Shown: in pieces, positions 16,489 to 25,078 of the stretch
Layout: each line of letters starts with the position of its first letter
Position numbering within the stretch: position 1 is the first letter of the stretch
NCBI GenBank assembly: GCA_963848525.1
Contig: CAWKDZ010000001.1
Span: 715,624-779,623, forward strand
Reading direction: 5' to 3'
Length of the DNA: 64,000 nucleotides
Origin: JACCTU01 sp963848525
Lineage (GTDB): Bacteria > Actinomycetota > Thermoleophilia > Gaiellales > Gaiellaceae
Notes under the pieces: generated by a model
The model's database searches: none
The model's input: the letters and a program-made list of their open reading frames with translations, nothing else
What the model was told of the DNA's origin: nothing
Made by a program: the position numbers and the translations under genes

Positions 16489-17157
16489 ATGGTCACCGCC
16501 GCCGCTCTCGCGCTCGTGCTCGCCAACCCGGTCGGCGGCGGGGTCGCGGCTGACTTCGACGTCGGTGGCAACCCGTTCGCGGGCGGCCAGCATCGTGGTG
16601 TGGACCTCGCGGCTTCGCCCGGCGCGACGGTGAAGGCGGCGTGCGGAGGCCGGGTGGTCGTGGCCGGCCAGGTCGGATCGAGCGGCCGCCTCGTCACCGT
16701 GCGCTGCGACGGCTGGCGCGTGACGCACATGCCGATGGCGACGATCGCCGTGCGCGCCGGCGCGGAGATCCGAAGCGGCGCCGTCCTCGGCACCGTCGGC
16801 CGCTCGGCCGATCATGCCGGCCTCCATCTCGGTGTCCGCCGCGAGGGACGCCGCTTCGGCTACGTCGACCCGTTGCGCTTCCTCGCGAACCGGCGAGCCC
16901 TCCCACCGCCGGCGGTCGCGCCGAGACGGGCCGCCCGCCCCCGCCCGCGGTGGCCGATCATCGATCGCCGCCGACCCCAGCCGCGAAGCGAGCGGCCGCC
17001 ACGGGTCCCCCAGGTTCAGACGCTCGCGCCGTGGCCGGCGTGGGCGGGGCTGGCGCTCGTGCTCGCCGGTGCCGGTCTCCGGTGGCGGCACCCCGCCGCC
17101 GCTAGCCTTCGACGCCCCCGATGGCGTTCTACGTCACCACCCCGATCTACTACGTGA
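16489..17157 (+). CDS. M23 (LytM-type) peptidase-like secreted protein
   Basis: About 222 residues. A short hydrophobic N-terminus (MVTAAALALVLANPVGGGVA) serves as a signal or anchor. The LytM-like domain follows: FAGGQHRGVDLAASPGATVK gives the HxxxD metal ligands, then CGGRVVVAGQVGSSGRLV, and GLHLGVRREGRRFGYVDP, where the usual final HxH is reduced to one His. A Pro/Arg linker leads to a C-terminal membrane helix (AWAGLALVLAGAGLRW). Family members cut peptidoglycan cross-bridges or act as inactive amidase activators; the weakened motif leaves either open. GTG 16480 is an alternative start. The end overlaps metG by 37 bp. Confidence 0.75.
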   Translation: MVTAAALALVLANPVGGGVAADFDVGGNPFAGGQHRGVDLAASPGATVKAACGGRVVVAGQVGSSGRLVTVRCDGWRVTHMPMATIAVRAGAEIRSGAVLGTVGRSADHAGLHLGVRREGRRFGYVDPLRFLANRRALPPPAVAPRRAARPRPRWPIIDRRRPQPRSERPPRVPQVQTLAPWPAWAGLALVLAGAGLRWRHPAAASLRRPRWRSTSPPRSTT

Positions 17158-18641
17158 ACGCCGCCCCTCACCTGGGCCACGCGTACACGACCATCGGGGC
17201 GGACATCCTGGCCCGGCACATGCGCCAGCGCGGCGAGGACGTGTTCTTCCTGACGGGCACCGACGAGCACGGCGAGCCGGTCGCGCAGGCGGCCGAGCGC
17301 GAGGGCGTGTCGCCGAAGGAGCTGGCCGACCGCAACGCCCTCCGCTTCCAGGAGCTGATGCCGCGCATCAACGCCTCCAACGACTTCTTCATCCGCACCT
17401 CCGACCCGCGTCACGGCAAGCGCGTACAGGAGGTGATGCAGCGCATCCACGACAACGGGCACGTGTACAAGGGCCTGTACGAGGGCTGGTACTGCCCGCG
17501 CTGCGCGGACTTCAAGACCGAGGCCGAGATCGGGCCCGACCAGACGTGCCCGATCCACAAGATCCCGCTCGATCGTGAGCGCGAGGAGAACTGGTTCTTC
17601 CGCCTTTCCACCTTCCAGGAGCCGCTCGAGCGCCTGTACGCCGAGCAGCCGGAGTTCGTGCGGCCGCGCCACCGCTACAACGAGGCGCGCTCGTTCATCA
17701 CCGGCGGGCTGCAGGACATCTCGCTCAGCCGCTCCAAGGCGAACCTGACCTGGGGCGTCCAGGTCCCGTGGGACGACGACCACGTCTTCTACGTCTGGTT
17801 CGACGCGCTCCTGAACTACTACACCGCGCTCGCCTTCGCCCGCGACGGCGACGACCTCACGCCGCGGTTCTGGCCCACGAGCTACCACATGCTCGCGAAG
17901 GACATCCTGAAGTTCCACGCCGTCATCTGGCCGGCGATGCTGCTCGCCGCCGGCATCGAGCTGCCCCAGCACCTGTTCATCCACGGGTACCTGCTGATGA
18001 AGGACGCGAGCGGGGCCGAGCACAAGATGTCCAAGTCGCTCGGCAACGTGCTCGACCCGTTCGAGGTGATGGACACGTTCGGGACCGACGCGCTCCGCTA
18101 CTACTGCTTCCGCGAGGTCTCGTTCGGGCAGGACGGAAGCGTGTCGACGATCACGTTCGGCGAGCGCTACGAGACCGAGCTGGCGAACGAGTTCGGCAAC
18201 CTCGCAAGCCGCACGCTGGCGATGATCGATCGCTACCGCGACGGCACGGTTCCCGACGTCGAGCCCGACCCGGCCCTGGCCGCCGAGTTCGCCGGCCTGC
18301 GCGAGGAGGTCACCGAGCTGCTCGACCGGGCGGAGATCACCCAGGCGCTCGAACGGATCTGGCAGCGGGTGCGGCGGCTCAACCGCTACGTCGAGGAGCG
18401 CGCGCCGTGGCAGCTCGCCAAACAGGAGGAAAACGCCGCCGAGCTCGACCAGACGCTCCGGTCGCTTGCCGAGGGGCTGCGCGTGGTCACGGTCATGCTC
18501 GCGCCCTACATCCCCGAGACCGCCGAGCGGCTGCTGAGCGCCTTGGGCGCTCCCGAGCTCGACCTCGAGGGCGCCGCCTACGGCACGCGTCCGGGCGGCG
18601 CACGGGTGCAGAAGCTGCCGCAGCTCTTCCCCAAGTCGTGA
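17121..18641 (+). CDS. metG: Methionyl-tRNA synthetase
   Basis: 506 residues. Charges tRNA-Met and initiator tRNA with methionine. Visible: N-terminal TPIYYVNAAPHLGHAYTT with the HLGH version of the HIGH motif, FLTGTDEHGEPVAQAA, the CPRCADF and CPIHK metal-binding knuckle, FYVWFDALLNYYTAL, KMSKSLGN for ATP activation, and a C-terminal anticodon-binding helical domain. No C-terminal dimerisation (EMAP-type) domain is present. First of a tightly overlapping run: tatD starts inside its stop codon. Confidence 0.97.
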   Translation: MAFYVTTPIYYVNAAPHLGHAYTTIGADILARHMRQRGEDVFFLTGTDEHGEPVAQAAEREGVSPKELADRNALRFQELMPRINASNDFFIRTSDPRHGKRVQEVMQRIHDNGHVYKGLYEGWYCPRCADFKTEAEIGPDQTCPIHKIPLDREREENWFFRLSTFQEPLERLYAEQPEFVRPRHRYNEARSFITGGLQDISLSRSKANLTWGVQVPWDDDHVFYVWFDALLNYYTALAFARDGDDLTPRFWPTSYHMLAKDILKFHAVIWPAMLLAAGIELPQHLFIHGYLLMKDASGAEHKMSKSLGNVLDPFEVMDTFGTDALRYYCFREVSFGQDGSVSTITFGERYETELANEFGNLASRTLAMIDRYRDGTVPDVEPDPALAAEFAGLREEVTELLDRAEITQALERIWQRVRRLNRYVEERAPWQLAKQEENAAELDQTLRSLAEGLRVVTVMLAPYIPETAERLLSALGAPELDLEGAAYGTRPGGARVQKLPQLFPKS

Positions 18642-19387
18642 TCGACAGCCACACCCACCTCGACCGGGGGCCTGCGCCCGAGGCCGAGCTGGTGGCGGCC
18701 GCGCGCGAGGCGGGAGTGAACCGCATCCTCACGATCGGGATCGACGAGCGCTCGCGCCGCGCCGCGCTGGCCGCCGCCGAGGCCCACGACGAGGTCTACG
18801 CGGCGATCGGCCACCACCCGAACAACGCGACCGGCTACGACGACGCGATCACCGCCGAGCTGCGCGAGCAGGCGCGGCATGCGCGCTGCCTCGCGATCGG
18901 CGAGACCGGGCTCGACGACTACCGCGACTACGCGCCGCGCGCCGACCAGGAGCGCGCCTTCGCCGCCCAGATCGAGCTCGCGCAGGAGCTCGGCAAGCCG
19001 CTCGTGATCCACACCCGCGCCGCCGAGGACGACACGATCGCCACGCTCGCCACCCGCGCACAGGGGCTCGAGGTGATCCTGCACTGCTTCTCGATGCCCG
19101 ACCGCCTCGAGGAGTGCCTCGACCACGGCTGGTGGATCTCGTTCGCCGGCAACGTCACGTACCCGAAGGCGGCCGACCTCGCGGACGCCGCGGAGCGCGT
19201 GCCGCTCGACCGCCTGCTGGTGGAGACGGACGCCCCCTACCTCACCCCACAGGCCGAGCGCAAGCACCGCAACCAGCCGGCCTACGTGGTGCACACCGCG
19301 CGCTTCGTCGCGGAGCGGCGCGGGATCGCGTACGAGGAGCTCGAGGCCGCCGTGGAGGCCAACGCGGCCCGGCTGCTGGGCTGGTGA
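18638..19387 (+). CDS. tatD: TatD-family metal-dependent DNase/hydrolase
   Basis: 249 residues from a GTG that overlaps the metG stop (GTGA). TIM-barrel hydrolase: IDSHTHLD metal ligands, AIGHHPNNA, AIGETGLDDYRDYAPR with the catalytic-site Glu, QIELAQELGKPLVIHTRAAE, ILHCFSMP, LLVETDAPYLTPQ. TatD proteins have 3'-5' DNase activity and help DNA repair, though cellular substrates vary. The metG-tatD-rsmA-ispE order is common in Gram-positive bacteria and supports the call. Confidence 0.95.
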   Translation: MIDSHTHLDRGPAPEAELVAAAREAGVNRILTIGIDERSRRAALAAAEAHDEVYAAIGHHPNNATGYDDAITAELREQARHARCLAIGETGLDDYRDYAPRADQERAFAAQIELAQELGKPLVIHTRAAEDDTIATLATRAQGLEVILHCFSMPDRLEECLDHGWWISFAGNVTYPKAADLADAAERVPLDRLLVETDAPYLTPQAERKHRNQPAYVVHTARFVAERRGIAYEELEAAVEANAARLLGW

Positions 19388-20286
19388 GCGACCTCCCCGT
19401 CCAGCCGAGCCTGCGCCGCCTGCGTCAGTTCGGCATCCGCCCCAACCGCGAGCTCGGGCAGAACTTCCTGATCGACTCGAACCTGCTCGACGTGATCGGC
19501 CGCGCCGCCGCGCTCGAGCCCGCCGACGTCGTGCTCGAGGTCGGCGGCGGCCTCGGGGTGCTGTCCGAATATCTCGCCGACCACGCGGGCCATGTCCACG
19601 TCGTCGAGCTCGACCGCCGGCTGGAGCTGCCGCTGCGCGACGCGCTTGACCCCCATCCCAACGCCACCCTGCACCTGGCCGACGCGGTGAAGCTCGACCT
19701 CGCGGCGCTCGACCCCTCGCCGAACAAGGTCGTCGCCAACCTGCCGTACGGCGTCGCCGCGGGGGTCATCCTGCGCACGATCGAGCAGCTGCCTGGAGCA
19801 ACGACCTGGGTGGCGATGGTGCAGCGTGAGGTCGGCGAACGCTTCGCGGCGAGGGCCGGCTCGTCCGCGTACGGTGTCCCGTCGGTGCTCGCCCAGCTCG
19901 CCTGCGACGTGCGCGTGCTGCGGCCGGTGTCGCGTACGGTCTTCCACCCGGTCCCGAACGTCGACTCAGTGCTCGTCGGCCTCACCCGCCGCGGCCCGGC
20001 GCCCGAGCCCGGCCTGCGCGAGCTCGTCCACCAGGGGTTCGCCCACCGTCGCAAGGCGCTCGCCCGCTCGGTCTCGCTCGCGCCAGGAGCCGACCCTGAC
20101 GCCCGCGACCGCGTCCGGGCGGCGCTCGAGGCGATGGGCCGGCCACCCGACGCCCGCGCCGAATCCCTCGATCCCGACGAGTGGCGCGAGCTGCATGCCC
20201 GCCTGGGAGGCGCGAGCGACGAACCCGCGCGCGGCGCGGGCGGCGGCGCGCCGTCGCGCGGCGCCCAGCGGCGCGGAGGTCGCTGA
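19384..20286 (+). CDS. rsmA: 16S rRNA A1518/A1519 dimethyltransferase
   Basis: 300 residues from a GTG overlapping the tatD stop. Dimethylates two adenines in the last 16S helix, a late step of small-subunit assembly (KsgA). Visible: GQNFLIDSNLLDVI, SAM motif EVGGGLGVLSEYLA, VVELDRRLE, the catalytic NLPY motif in VVANLPYGVA, VAMVQREVGERFAARAGS and PVPNVDSVLVGL. The C-terminus ends in a Gly/Arg-rich tail (GGGAPSRGAQRRGGR), longer than usual. Overlaps ispE by one base. Confidence 0.96.
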   Translation: MSDLPVQPSLRRLRQFGIRPNRELGQNFLIDSNLLDVIGRAAALEPADVVLEVGGGLGVLSEYLADHAGHVHVVELDRRLELPLRDALDPHPNATLHLADAVKLDLAALDPSPNKVVANLPYGVAAGVILRTIEQLPGATTWVAMVQREVGERFAARAGSSAYGVPSVLAQLACDVRVLRPVSRTVFHPVPNVDSVLVGLTRRGPAPEPGLRELVHQGFAHRRKALARSVSLAPGADPDARDRVRAALEAMGRPPDARAESLDPDEWRELHARLGGASDEPARGAGGGAPSRGAQRRGGR

Positions 20287-21179
20287 TGCTGACCGCGAGG
20301 GCGCCGGGGAAGGTCAACCTGTCGCTGTTCGTCGGCGCGCCGCGCGAGGACGGCCTGCACCCGCTCGTGTCGGTCGTCCAGCCCGTCACGCTGGCCGACG
20401 AGCTCACGCTCGGGCCGGCCGACGGAGCCGAGGCGGACGAGGTCCATTGCCCCGGGATCGACGGGCCCAACCTCGCCGGCCGCGCGCTGGAGATCTTCCG
20501 CGAGGCCACCGGCTGGGAGGCGCCGCCGCAGCGCCTCACGATCGTCAAGCGCATCCCGGTCGCCGCGGGCATGGGCGGCGGGTCGGCGGATGCGGCGGCC
20601 ACGTTGCGGCTCGCCGCTCACGCCGCCACCGCGCCACGGAGCGCCGAACGCACCGCGCCGCACCGCACCGCTGCTCTCCGCGTGCCTGCGGAGCTGCTGC
20701 ACGAGCTCGCGGTGGAGCTCGGGGCCGACGTCCCGGCGCTGCTCGCGGGCGGCCGCGTGCTGATGACCGGCGCCGGCGAGCACGTCGAGCGCCTCCTCGA
20801 GCCCGCGCCGTTCGGCCTCGTGATCGTCCCCAGCGACGTGGGCCTCTCGACGCCCGAGGTCTACCGCTCCTTCGACCGCCTCGGCGGCGCGCGCCCCCCG
20901 CGGGAGCTCGAGGACCGCGCTGCCGCGGCGCGCGCCGGCGAGCCGCCGCCGGTCAACGACCTCGAGCCCGCCGCGCGCGAGCTGCGCCCGGCCGTCGAGG
21001 CTCCGCTGGCCGACCTGCGTGCGGCGGGCGCCACCGCCGCGATGGTCTCCGGCTCCGGCCCCACCGTCTTCGGGCTCTTCCCGAGCCTCGCCGCCGCCGG
21101 GCGCGTGGCGAGCGGGCTCCCGCACGCCGTTGCGGTCGAGCCTGCGGGCCGCGCATTCGGGGAAGTCCGGTCGGCATGA
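20286..21179 (+). CDS. ispE: 4-diphosphocytidyl-2-C-methyl-D-erythritol kinase
   Basis: 297 residues. Phosphorylates CDP-methylerythritol in the MEP isoprenoid pathway. GHMP-kinase fold: ARAPGKVNLSLFVG, ATP loop PVAAGMGGGSADAAATLRLA, ELGADVPALLAGG, and MVSGSGPTVFGLF near the end. Residues about 115-138 carry an extra Ala/Arg/Thr-rich insertion between the ATP loop and the following helix not usual for IspE. Start TGATG overlaps the rsmA stop. Confidence 0.93.
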   Translation: MLTARAPGKVNLSLFVGAPREDGLHPLVSVVQPVTLADELTLGPADGAEADEVHCPGIDGPNLAGRALEIFREATGWEAPPQRLTIVKRIPVAAGMGGGSADAAATLRLAAHAATAPRSAERTAPHRTAALRVPAELLHELAVELGADVPALLAGGRVLMTGAGEHVERLLEPAPFGLVIVPSDVGLSTPEVYRSFDRLGGARPPRELEDRAAAARAGEPPPVNDLEPAARELRPAVEAPLADLRAAGATAAMVSGSGPTVFGLFPSLAAAGRVASGLPHAVAVEPAGRAFGEVRSA

Positions 21180-22741
21180 AGTGGGGCTGGCTACTGGGCG
21201 CGCTGGCCGTCGCCGCGTTCCTGCTCGCCCGGCGCCAACGGCTGGGCCGCTGGACGCAGGCCGGCGGCTGGCTGGTTGTCGCCGGCGCCGCGGCGGTGGG
21301 CGTCGGCCTCGTCGAGCTGCCCAACCTCGAGGAGCTGTTCCTCGACGTCGGGCGGGCGCTCGGGCCCTGGACCTACCTGGTGGTCGGCATCCTCGCGTTC
21401 CTCGAGACCGGCGCGTTCGTCGGGCTCGTTGCCCCGGGCGAGACGACCGTGATCGTCGGCGGCGTGGTGGCCGGTCAGGGCGAGATCTCGCTGCTGGTGC
21501 TGATCGGCATCGTCTGGGCCTGCGCGGTGGCGGGCGACCTTGCCTCGTACACGGCGGGCCGCAAGCTCGGCCGGGCGTGGTTACTGCGCCACGGCGACCG
21601 GCTGAAGATCACCGAGGACCGGCTGCGCAAGGTCGAGGAGTTCTTCGAGAAGCGCGGCGGCTTGACGATCCTCGTTGGCCGCTTCATCGGCTTCGTGCGC
21701 GCGCTGGCGCCGTTCATAGCCGGCACCTCGAACATGCCGCTGCGAAGGTTCCTGCCGTACGACGTGCTCGGCGCGGGTGCGTGGGCGGCCACGTTCTGCA
21801 CGCTCGGCTACGTCTTCTGGCAGTCGTTCGACCGGCTGACGAGCTACGTCTCGCGCGGCCTGTTCGCGTTCGGCACCGTCGTCGCAGTCGTCGTGGCGAT
21901 CGTGTTCCTCATCCAGCTGAACCGCGATCCCGAGCGGCGCGAGCAGGTGCGTCGCTGGCTCGAGGAGCGCCAAGACCAGCCCGGCTGGCGGCCGGTCGTG
22001 AGGCTCGCCGGCCCGGCGTGGAGAGTCGCCGGCCGTCCGGCGGCGATGGTGGCCGACCTCACCGCCCGCTTCGGCAAGAACCGGCTCACACCCGGCAACC
22101 TCGGCCTCGAGCTGACGACGCTCCTCGCCCTGCTGGCGGTGGGAGGCTTCACGTTCTTCGTCTGCGGCGACATCGCCGCCGACGCTGGGGTGCCCCGAAT
22201 CGACCGCGCCGCGGCCGACGTTGCGGAGGAGCTGCGCGCGGACTGGCTCGGCGACCTGGCGCGGATGGTGACGCGGCTCGGCGCGCTCCCGGTCGTCGGC
22301 GGCGCGGTCCTCCTGACGGCGCTCTGGTCTGCCGCCCGCCGGCGGTGGCGGCACGCCGTGGCGCTCGTGGCCGGCCTCGTGCTCACGTACGTGCTCGTCC
22401 ACGTCACGAAGGCGGCTTACGGCCGCGCCCGGCCGTTCGACCCGCTCACCGAAGCCGACCTGGCGGCGTACCCGTCCGGCCACACGGCGTACGCCGTGGC
22501 GTGGGTCGCGTGCGCGGTGTTGCTCGTTCGCGCGGGAACCGGCTGGGCAGTCCGTTTCGCGGCCGTGACGGTGGCGATCGTGATCGTGGTCGTGGTCGCC
22601 GTGACCCGCATCTACCTGCGCGTGCACTTCCTCACGGACACCATCGGCGGCGCCGCGCTGGCGGGGGCGATCTGGTCGTTTGTCGGCATTCTTGCCCTCG
22701 TCGGCGGCCACGTACGCCACAATGCACGCGGAGCCGCATGA
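21176..22741 (+). CDS. DedA-family / PAP2 phosphatase fusion membrane protein
   Basis: 521 residues, two membrane modules. Residues about 50-245 are a DedA/SNARE-associated domain: AFLETGAFVGLVAPGETTVI, ASYTAGRKLGR, GRFIGFVRALAPFIAGTSNM. DedA proteins include undecaprenyl-phosphate and lipid flippases. Residues about 310-515 are a PAP2 acid phosphatase with all three signature motifs: KAAYGRARP (412-420, KX6RP), PSGH (433-436), and TRIYLRVHFLTD (His/Asp of motif 3, Thr in place of Ser). Flippase plus lipid-phosphatase in one chain suggests recycling of undecaprenyl (pyro)phosphate at the membrane; that is inference. ATGA overlap with ispE. Confidence 0.92.
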   Translation: MKWGWLLGALAVAAFLLARRQRLGRWTQAGGWLVVAGAAAVGVGLVELPNLEELFLDVGRALGPWTYLVVGILAFLETGAFVGLVAPGETTVIVGGVVAGQGEISLLVLIGIVWACAVAGDLASYTAGRKLGRAWLLRHGDRLKITEDRLRKVEEFFEKRGGLTILVGRFIGFVRALAPFIAGTSNMPLRRFLPYDVLGAGAWAATFCTLGYVFWQSFDRLTSYVSRGLFAFGTVVAVVVAIVFLIQLNRDPERREQVRRWLEERQDQPGWRPVVRLAGPAWRVAGRPAAMVADLTARFGKNRLTPGNLGLELTTLLALLAVGGFTFFVCGDIAADAGVPRIDRAAADVAEELRADWLGDLARMVTRLGALPVVGGAVLLTALWSAARRRWRHAVALVAGLVLTYVLVHVTKAAYGRARPFDPLTEADLAAYPSGHTAYAVAWVACAVLLVRAGTGWAVRFAAVTVAIVIVVVVAVTRIYLRVHFLTDTIGGAALAGAIWSFVGILALVGGHVRHNARGAA

Positions 22742-22956
22742 TCGACGACCGGGTCTCGCTCATCGTCATCGGGGTGACGGCGCTCATCTCGCTCACCCTC
22801 TGGATCGCCCTGATCGCCGTTCCGGCGTGGCGGTCGTACTGGCGCCTGCGCGAGCGCGTGCTGGCCCTCGTCATGAGCCTCTACGTGCTCGCCGCCTTCG
22901 TTCTCGCCGGGGCGCTGGCCGGTGGCGTCGTGCTCTGGTACTACGACCGGCTGTGA
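22738..22956 (+). CDS. Small two-helix membrane protein
   Basis: 72 residues, ATGA overlap with the DedA-PAP2 gene. Helices at about 7-29 (SLIVIGVTALISLTLWIALI) and 44-68 (VMSLYVLAAFVLAGALAGGV) with a basic loop (RSYWRLRERV) between. No family recognised. Its coupling on both sides makes a subunit or small regulator of the preceding enzyme plausible. Confidence 0.75.
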   Translation: MIDDRVSLIVIGVTALISLTLWIALIAVPAWRSYWRLRERVLALVMSLYVLAAFVLAGALAGGVVLWYYDRL

Positions 22957-24206
22957 TGGGCGAGCCGATCCCCATCCGGCCCGAGCCGGCCGCCGCCGGG
23001 CTCGACGCGCTCGCCGAGATCACCGACGCGGTCGAGTCGGGCGTCGGGCTCCCGGAGGTGGTCCGGGCCGCGTCGCGGGCGCTCGGCGCCTCGCTCGTGC
23101 TGATCGATCGCACGAGCGCCGTGCTGGCCGTGGCCGCGCGCTCGACCGCCGACGAACGCGCGCTCACGGCGGACGCCCAGGGCGTCGTCACGCACGAGCT
23201 GCGGGTGGGCGACGCGGTGGTCGGCAGCCTGCGGCTGCGCAGCCGCACCGGCGAACCGCCGCCGGCGCTCGTGCGGGTGGTGACGACGCTGATCGCCTCC
23301 GAGGTGGAGCGCGTGCGGGCGCCCGAGCGCGCGTCCGAGGCGGCACAGGCCGAGTACCTCGGCGCGGTGCTGCGGCGCGAGATGACCGACCGCGACGGCA
23401 TCGTGGCCGGCGCCGGCGACCTCGGGGTGGACATCTCGGCCGGAGCGGCGGTCGTCGTCGTGCGCGCGCGCCACTACGCACCCGCCGAGGACGACTGGCG
23501 GAGCCGCGTGCTGGCCGCCGCCGAGCGGGCCGCGCGTGCCAGCGCCCCGGGCTCGCTGGCCGCGGTCATCGACACGCCCGCCGACAGCGCCGGTCACGTC
23601 GTCGTGATGCTGGGCGCGACCGAGGACGGCGAGGTGCGGCGCGTGGCCGCCGCCGTGGCGCGTGAGCTGCGCTCGAGCCTGCACGGGTTCCTGTTCGCCG
23701 TCGGCCACTCCCGGCTCGCCACCGATCCCGCCGACCTCTATCGCGCCGGCAACGAGGCACTGCTCGCCGCCAACGTCGCCGAGGGCGGGCCGGAGGAGGG
23801 GGTGCTGGCCTTCGAGGAGACCGGCGCCTACCGGCTCCTGCTGCCGGCGATGAGCGAGGACCCCGCCGAGCTGCAGCGCTTCTTCGCCGAGACCGTGCAG
23901 CCGCTCGTGACCTACGACGAGCAGTACGAGACCGACCTCGTGCAGACGCTCGAGACGTTCCTCGACGCCGACGCCAACGTGGCCGGCACGGCGCAGCGTC
24001 TCTACACCCACCGCCACACGATCCGCTACCGGCTCGAGCGTGTCCGCGACCTCACGGGCCTCGACGTCTCCTCCACCGACGGCCGCGAGAAGCTCGGCCT
24101 CGGGCTCAAGGCGATGCGCGTGCTCGGGATCGCCGCGCCGCGCGGCCCGGCGACCGAGGCCGGCGCCGGCGGCGGCCGGGTCCCGAGGGATCCGAAGGAC
24201 CGCTAG
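22956..24206 (+). CDS. PucR-family transcriptional regulator
   Basis: 416 residues. Residues 1-130 are GAF-like (LVLIDRTSAVLAVAARS). The middle part is a GGDEF-like CdaR domain (AAVVVVRARHYAPAED, FAVGHSRLATDPADLYRA). The C-terminal PucR helix-turn-helix reads LVQTLETFLDADANVAGTAQ and LYTHRHTIRYRLERVRDLTG. PucR regulators control purine, amino-acid or sugar catabolism; the target is not evident. Its ATG shares a base with the previous stop. Confidence 0.9.
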   Translation: MGEPIPIRPEPAAAGLDALAEITDAVESGVGLPEVVRAASRALGASLVLIDRTSAVLAVAARSTADERALTADAQGVVTHELRVGDAVVGSLRLRSRTGEPPPALVRVVTTLIASEVERVRAPERASEAAQAEYLGAVLRREMTDRDGIVAGAGDLGVDISAGAAVVVVRARHYAPAEDDWRSRVLAAAERAARASAPGSLAAVIDTPADSAGHVVVMLGATEDGEVRRVAAAVARELRSSLHGFLFAVGHSRLATDPADLYRAGNEALLAANVAEGGPEEGVLAFEETGAYRLLLPAMSEDPAELQRFFAETVQPLVTYDEQYETDLVQTLETFLDADANVAGTAQRLYTHRHTIRYRLERVRDLTGLDVSSTDGREKLGLGLKAMRVLGIAAPRGPATEAGAGGGRVPRDPKDR

Positions 24207-24626
24207 ATGACGTTGGAGGACCTCGTCCGGCTGCGCCGGGCCCGTGACCTGATGGACCGCGACTACGTGAAGCCGCTCGACGTTCCGGCGCTGGCGCGCG
24301 TCGCCCTCATGTCGCCGGGCCACTTCTCCCGCAGCTTCCGCTCTGCCTTCGGGGAGACGCCGTACAGCTACCTGATGACGCGCCGGATCGAGCGGGCCAA
24401 GACGCTGCTGCGGCGGGGTGACCTGACGGTGACGGAGGTCTGCTTCGAGGTCGGCTGCACGTCGCTGGGGTCGTTCAGCTCGCGGTTCAGCGAGCTGGTC
24501 GGCGAGAGCCCGAGCGCATATCGGGCCCGCCGCCACGACGAGGGCGCCGCCATCCCGCCCTGCGTCGCCAAGATCCACACGCGACCGGTCAGGAATGGAG
24601 AAGCGAGACCCGCCTCCCGCCGGTAG
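24207..24626 (+). CDS. AraC-family regulator (DNA-binding domain only)
   Basis: 139 residues, starts directly after the PucR stop. Two helix-turn-helix units: DVPALARVALMSPGHFSRSF and VTEVCFEVGCTSLGSFSSRF, followed by GESPSAYR. No sensor domain is present. Genes of this exact architecture are frequently followed by a VOC-fold protein in actinobacteria, as here (10 bp downstream), so the VOC protein may be its effector sensor or target. Confidence 0.9.
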   Translation: MTLEDLVRLRRARDLMDRDYVKPLDVPALARVALMSPGHFSRSFRSAFGETPYSYLMTRRIERAKTLLRRGDLTVTEVCFEVGCTSLGSFSSRFSELVGESPSAYRARRHDEGAAIPPCVAKIHTRPVRNGEARPASRR

Positions 24627-24629
24627 CGT
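24624..24629 (+). promoter_or_regulatory. -10 box TAGCGT, candidate leaderless promoter of the VOC gene
   Basis: TAGCGT overlaps the AraC stop (TAG) and ends 7 nt before the ATG at 24637; no Shine-Dalgarno lies between. Confidence 0.35.
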
Positions 24630-24636
24630 CAAACGC

Positions 24637-25050
24637 ATGGATATCAAGCTTGCACAATGCTTCATCGCGGTCGACGACCACGACAAGGCGCTCGCCTTCT
24701 ACCGGGACGCTCTCGGCATGGAGGTGCGTAACGACGTCGCGTTCGAGGGGATGCGTTGGGTGACCGTCGGCGTGCCTTCGCAGCCCGACGTGGAGATCGT
24801 GCTCGAACCGCCCGTCGCAGACCCGGGCGCCTCGCCCACCGACAGAGAGGCCGCGGCGGAACTGTTGGCGAAGGGCCTGCTGCGCGGCGTCAACTTCAGG
24901 ACCGACGACTGCGACGCCACTTTCGAGCGCATCCGCGCGGCGGGTGGCGAGGTGCTGCAGGAGCCGATGGACATGCCGTACGGCGTTCGCGACTGCGCCT
25001 TCCGCGATCCCTCCGGCAACATGCTGCGCTTCGGCCAGCCGTCCGGGTAG
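24637..25050 (+). CDS. VOC-family (glyoxalase/bleomycin-resistance fold) protein
   Basis: 137 residues. Paired beta-alpha-beta-beta-beta modules: AQCFIAVDDHDKALAFYRDA at the start and GVRDCAFRDPSGNMLRFGQP at the end are characteristic. Such proteins bind a metal or small hydrophobic ligands; the usual terminal Glu ligand is not obvious. Paired with the AraC regulator upstream. Enzymatic activity cannot be assigned. Confidence 0.88.
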   Translation: MDIKLAQCFIAVDDHDKALAFYRDALGMEVRNDVAFEGMRWVTVGVPSQPDVEIVLEPPVADPGASPTDREAAAELLAKGLLRGVNFRTDDCDATFERIRAAGGEVLQEPMDMPYGVRDCAFRDPSGNMLRFGQPSG

Positions 25051-25078
25051 TGAGCTCTGGTCGCGCGAACCGGGCGAC

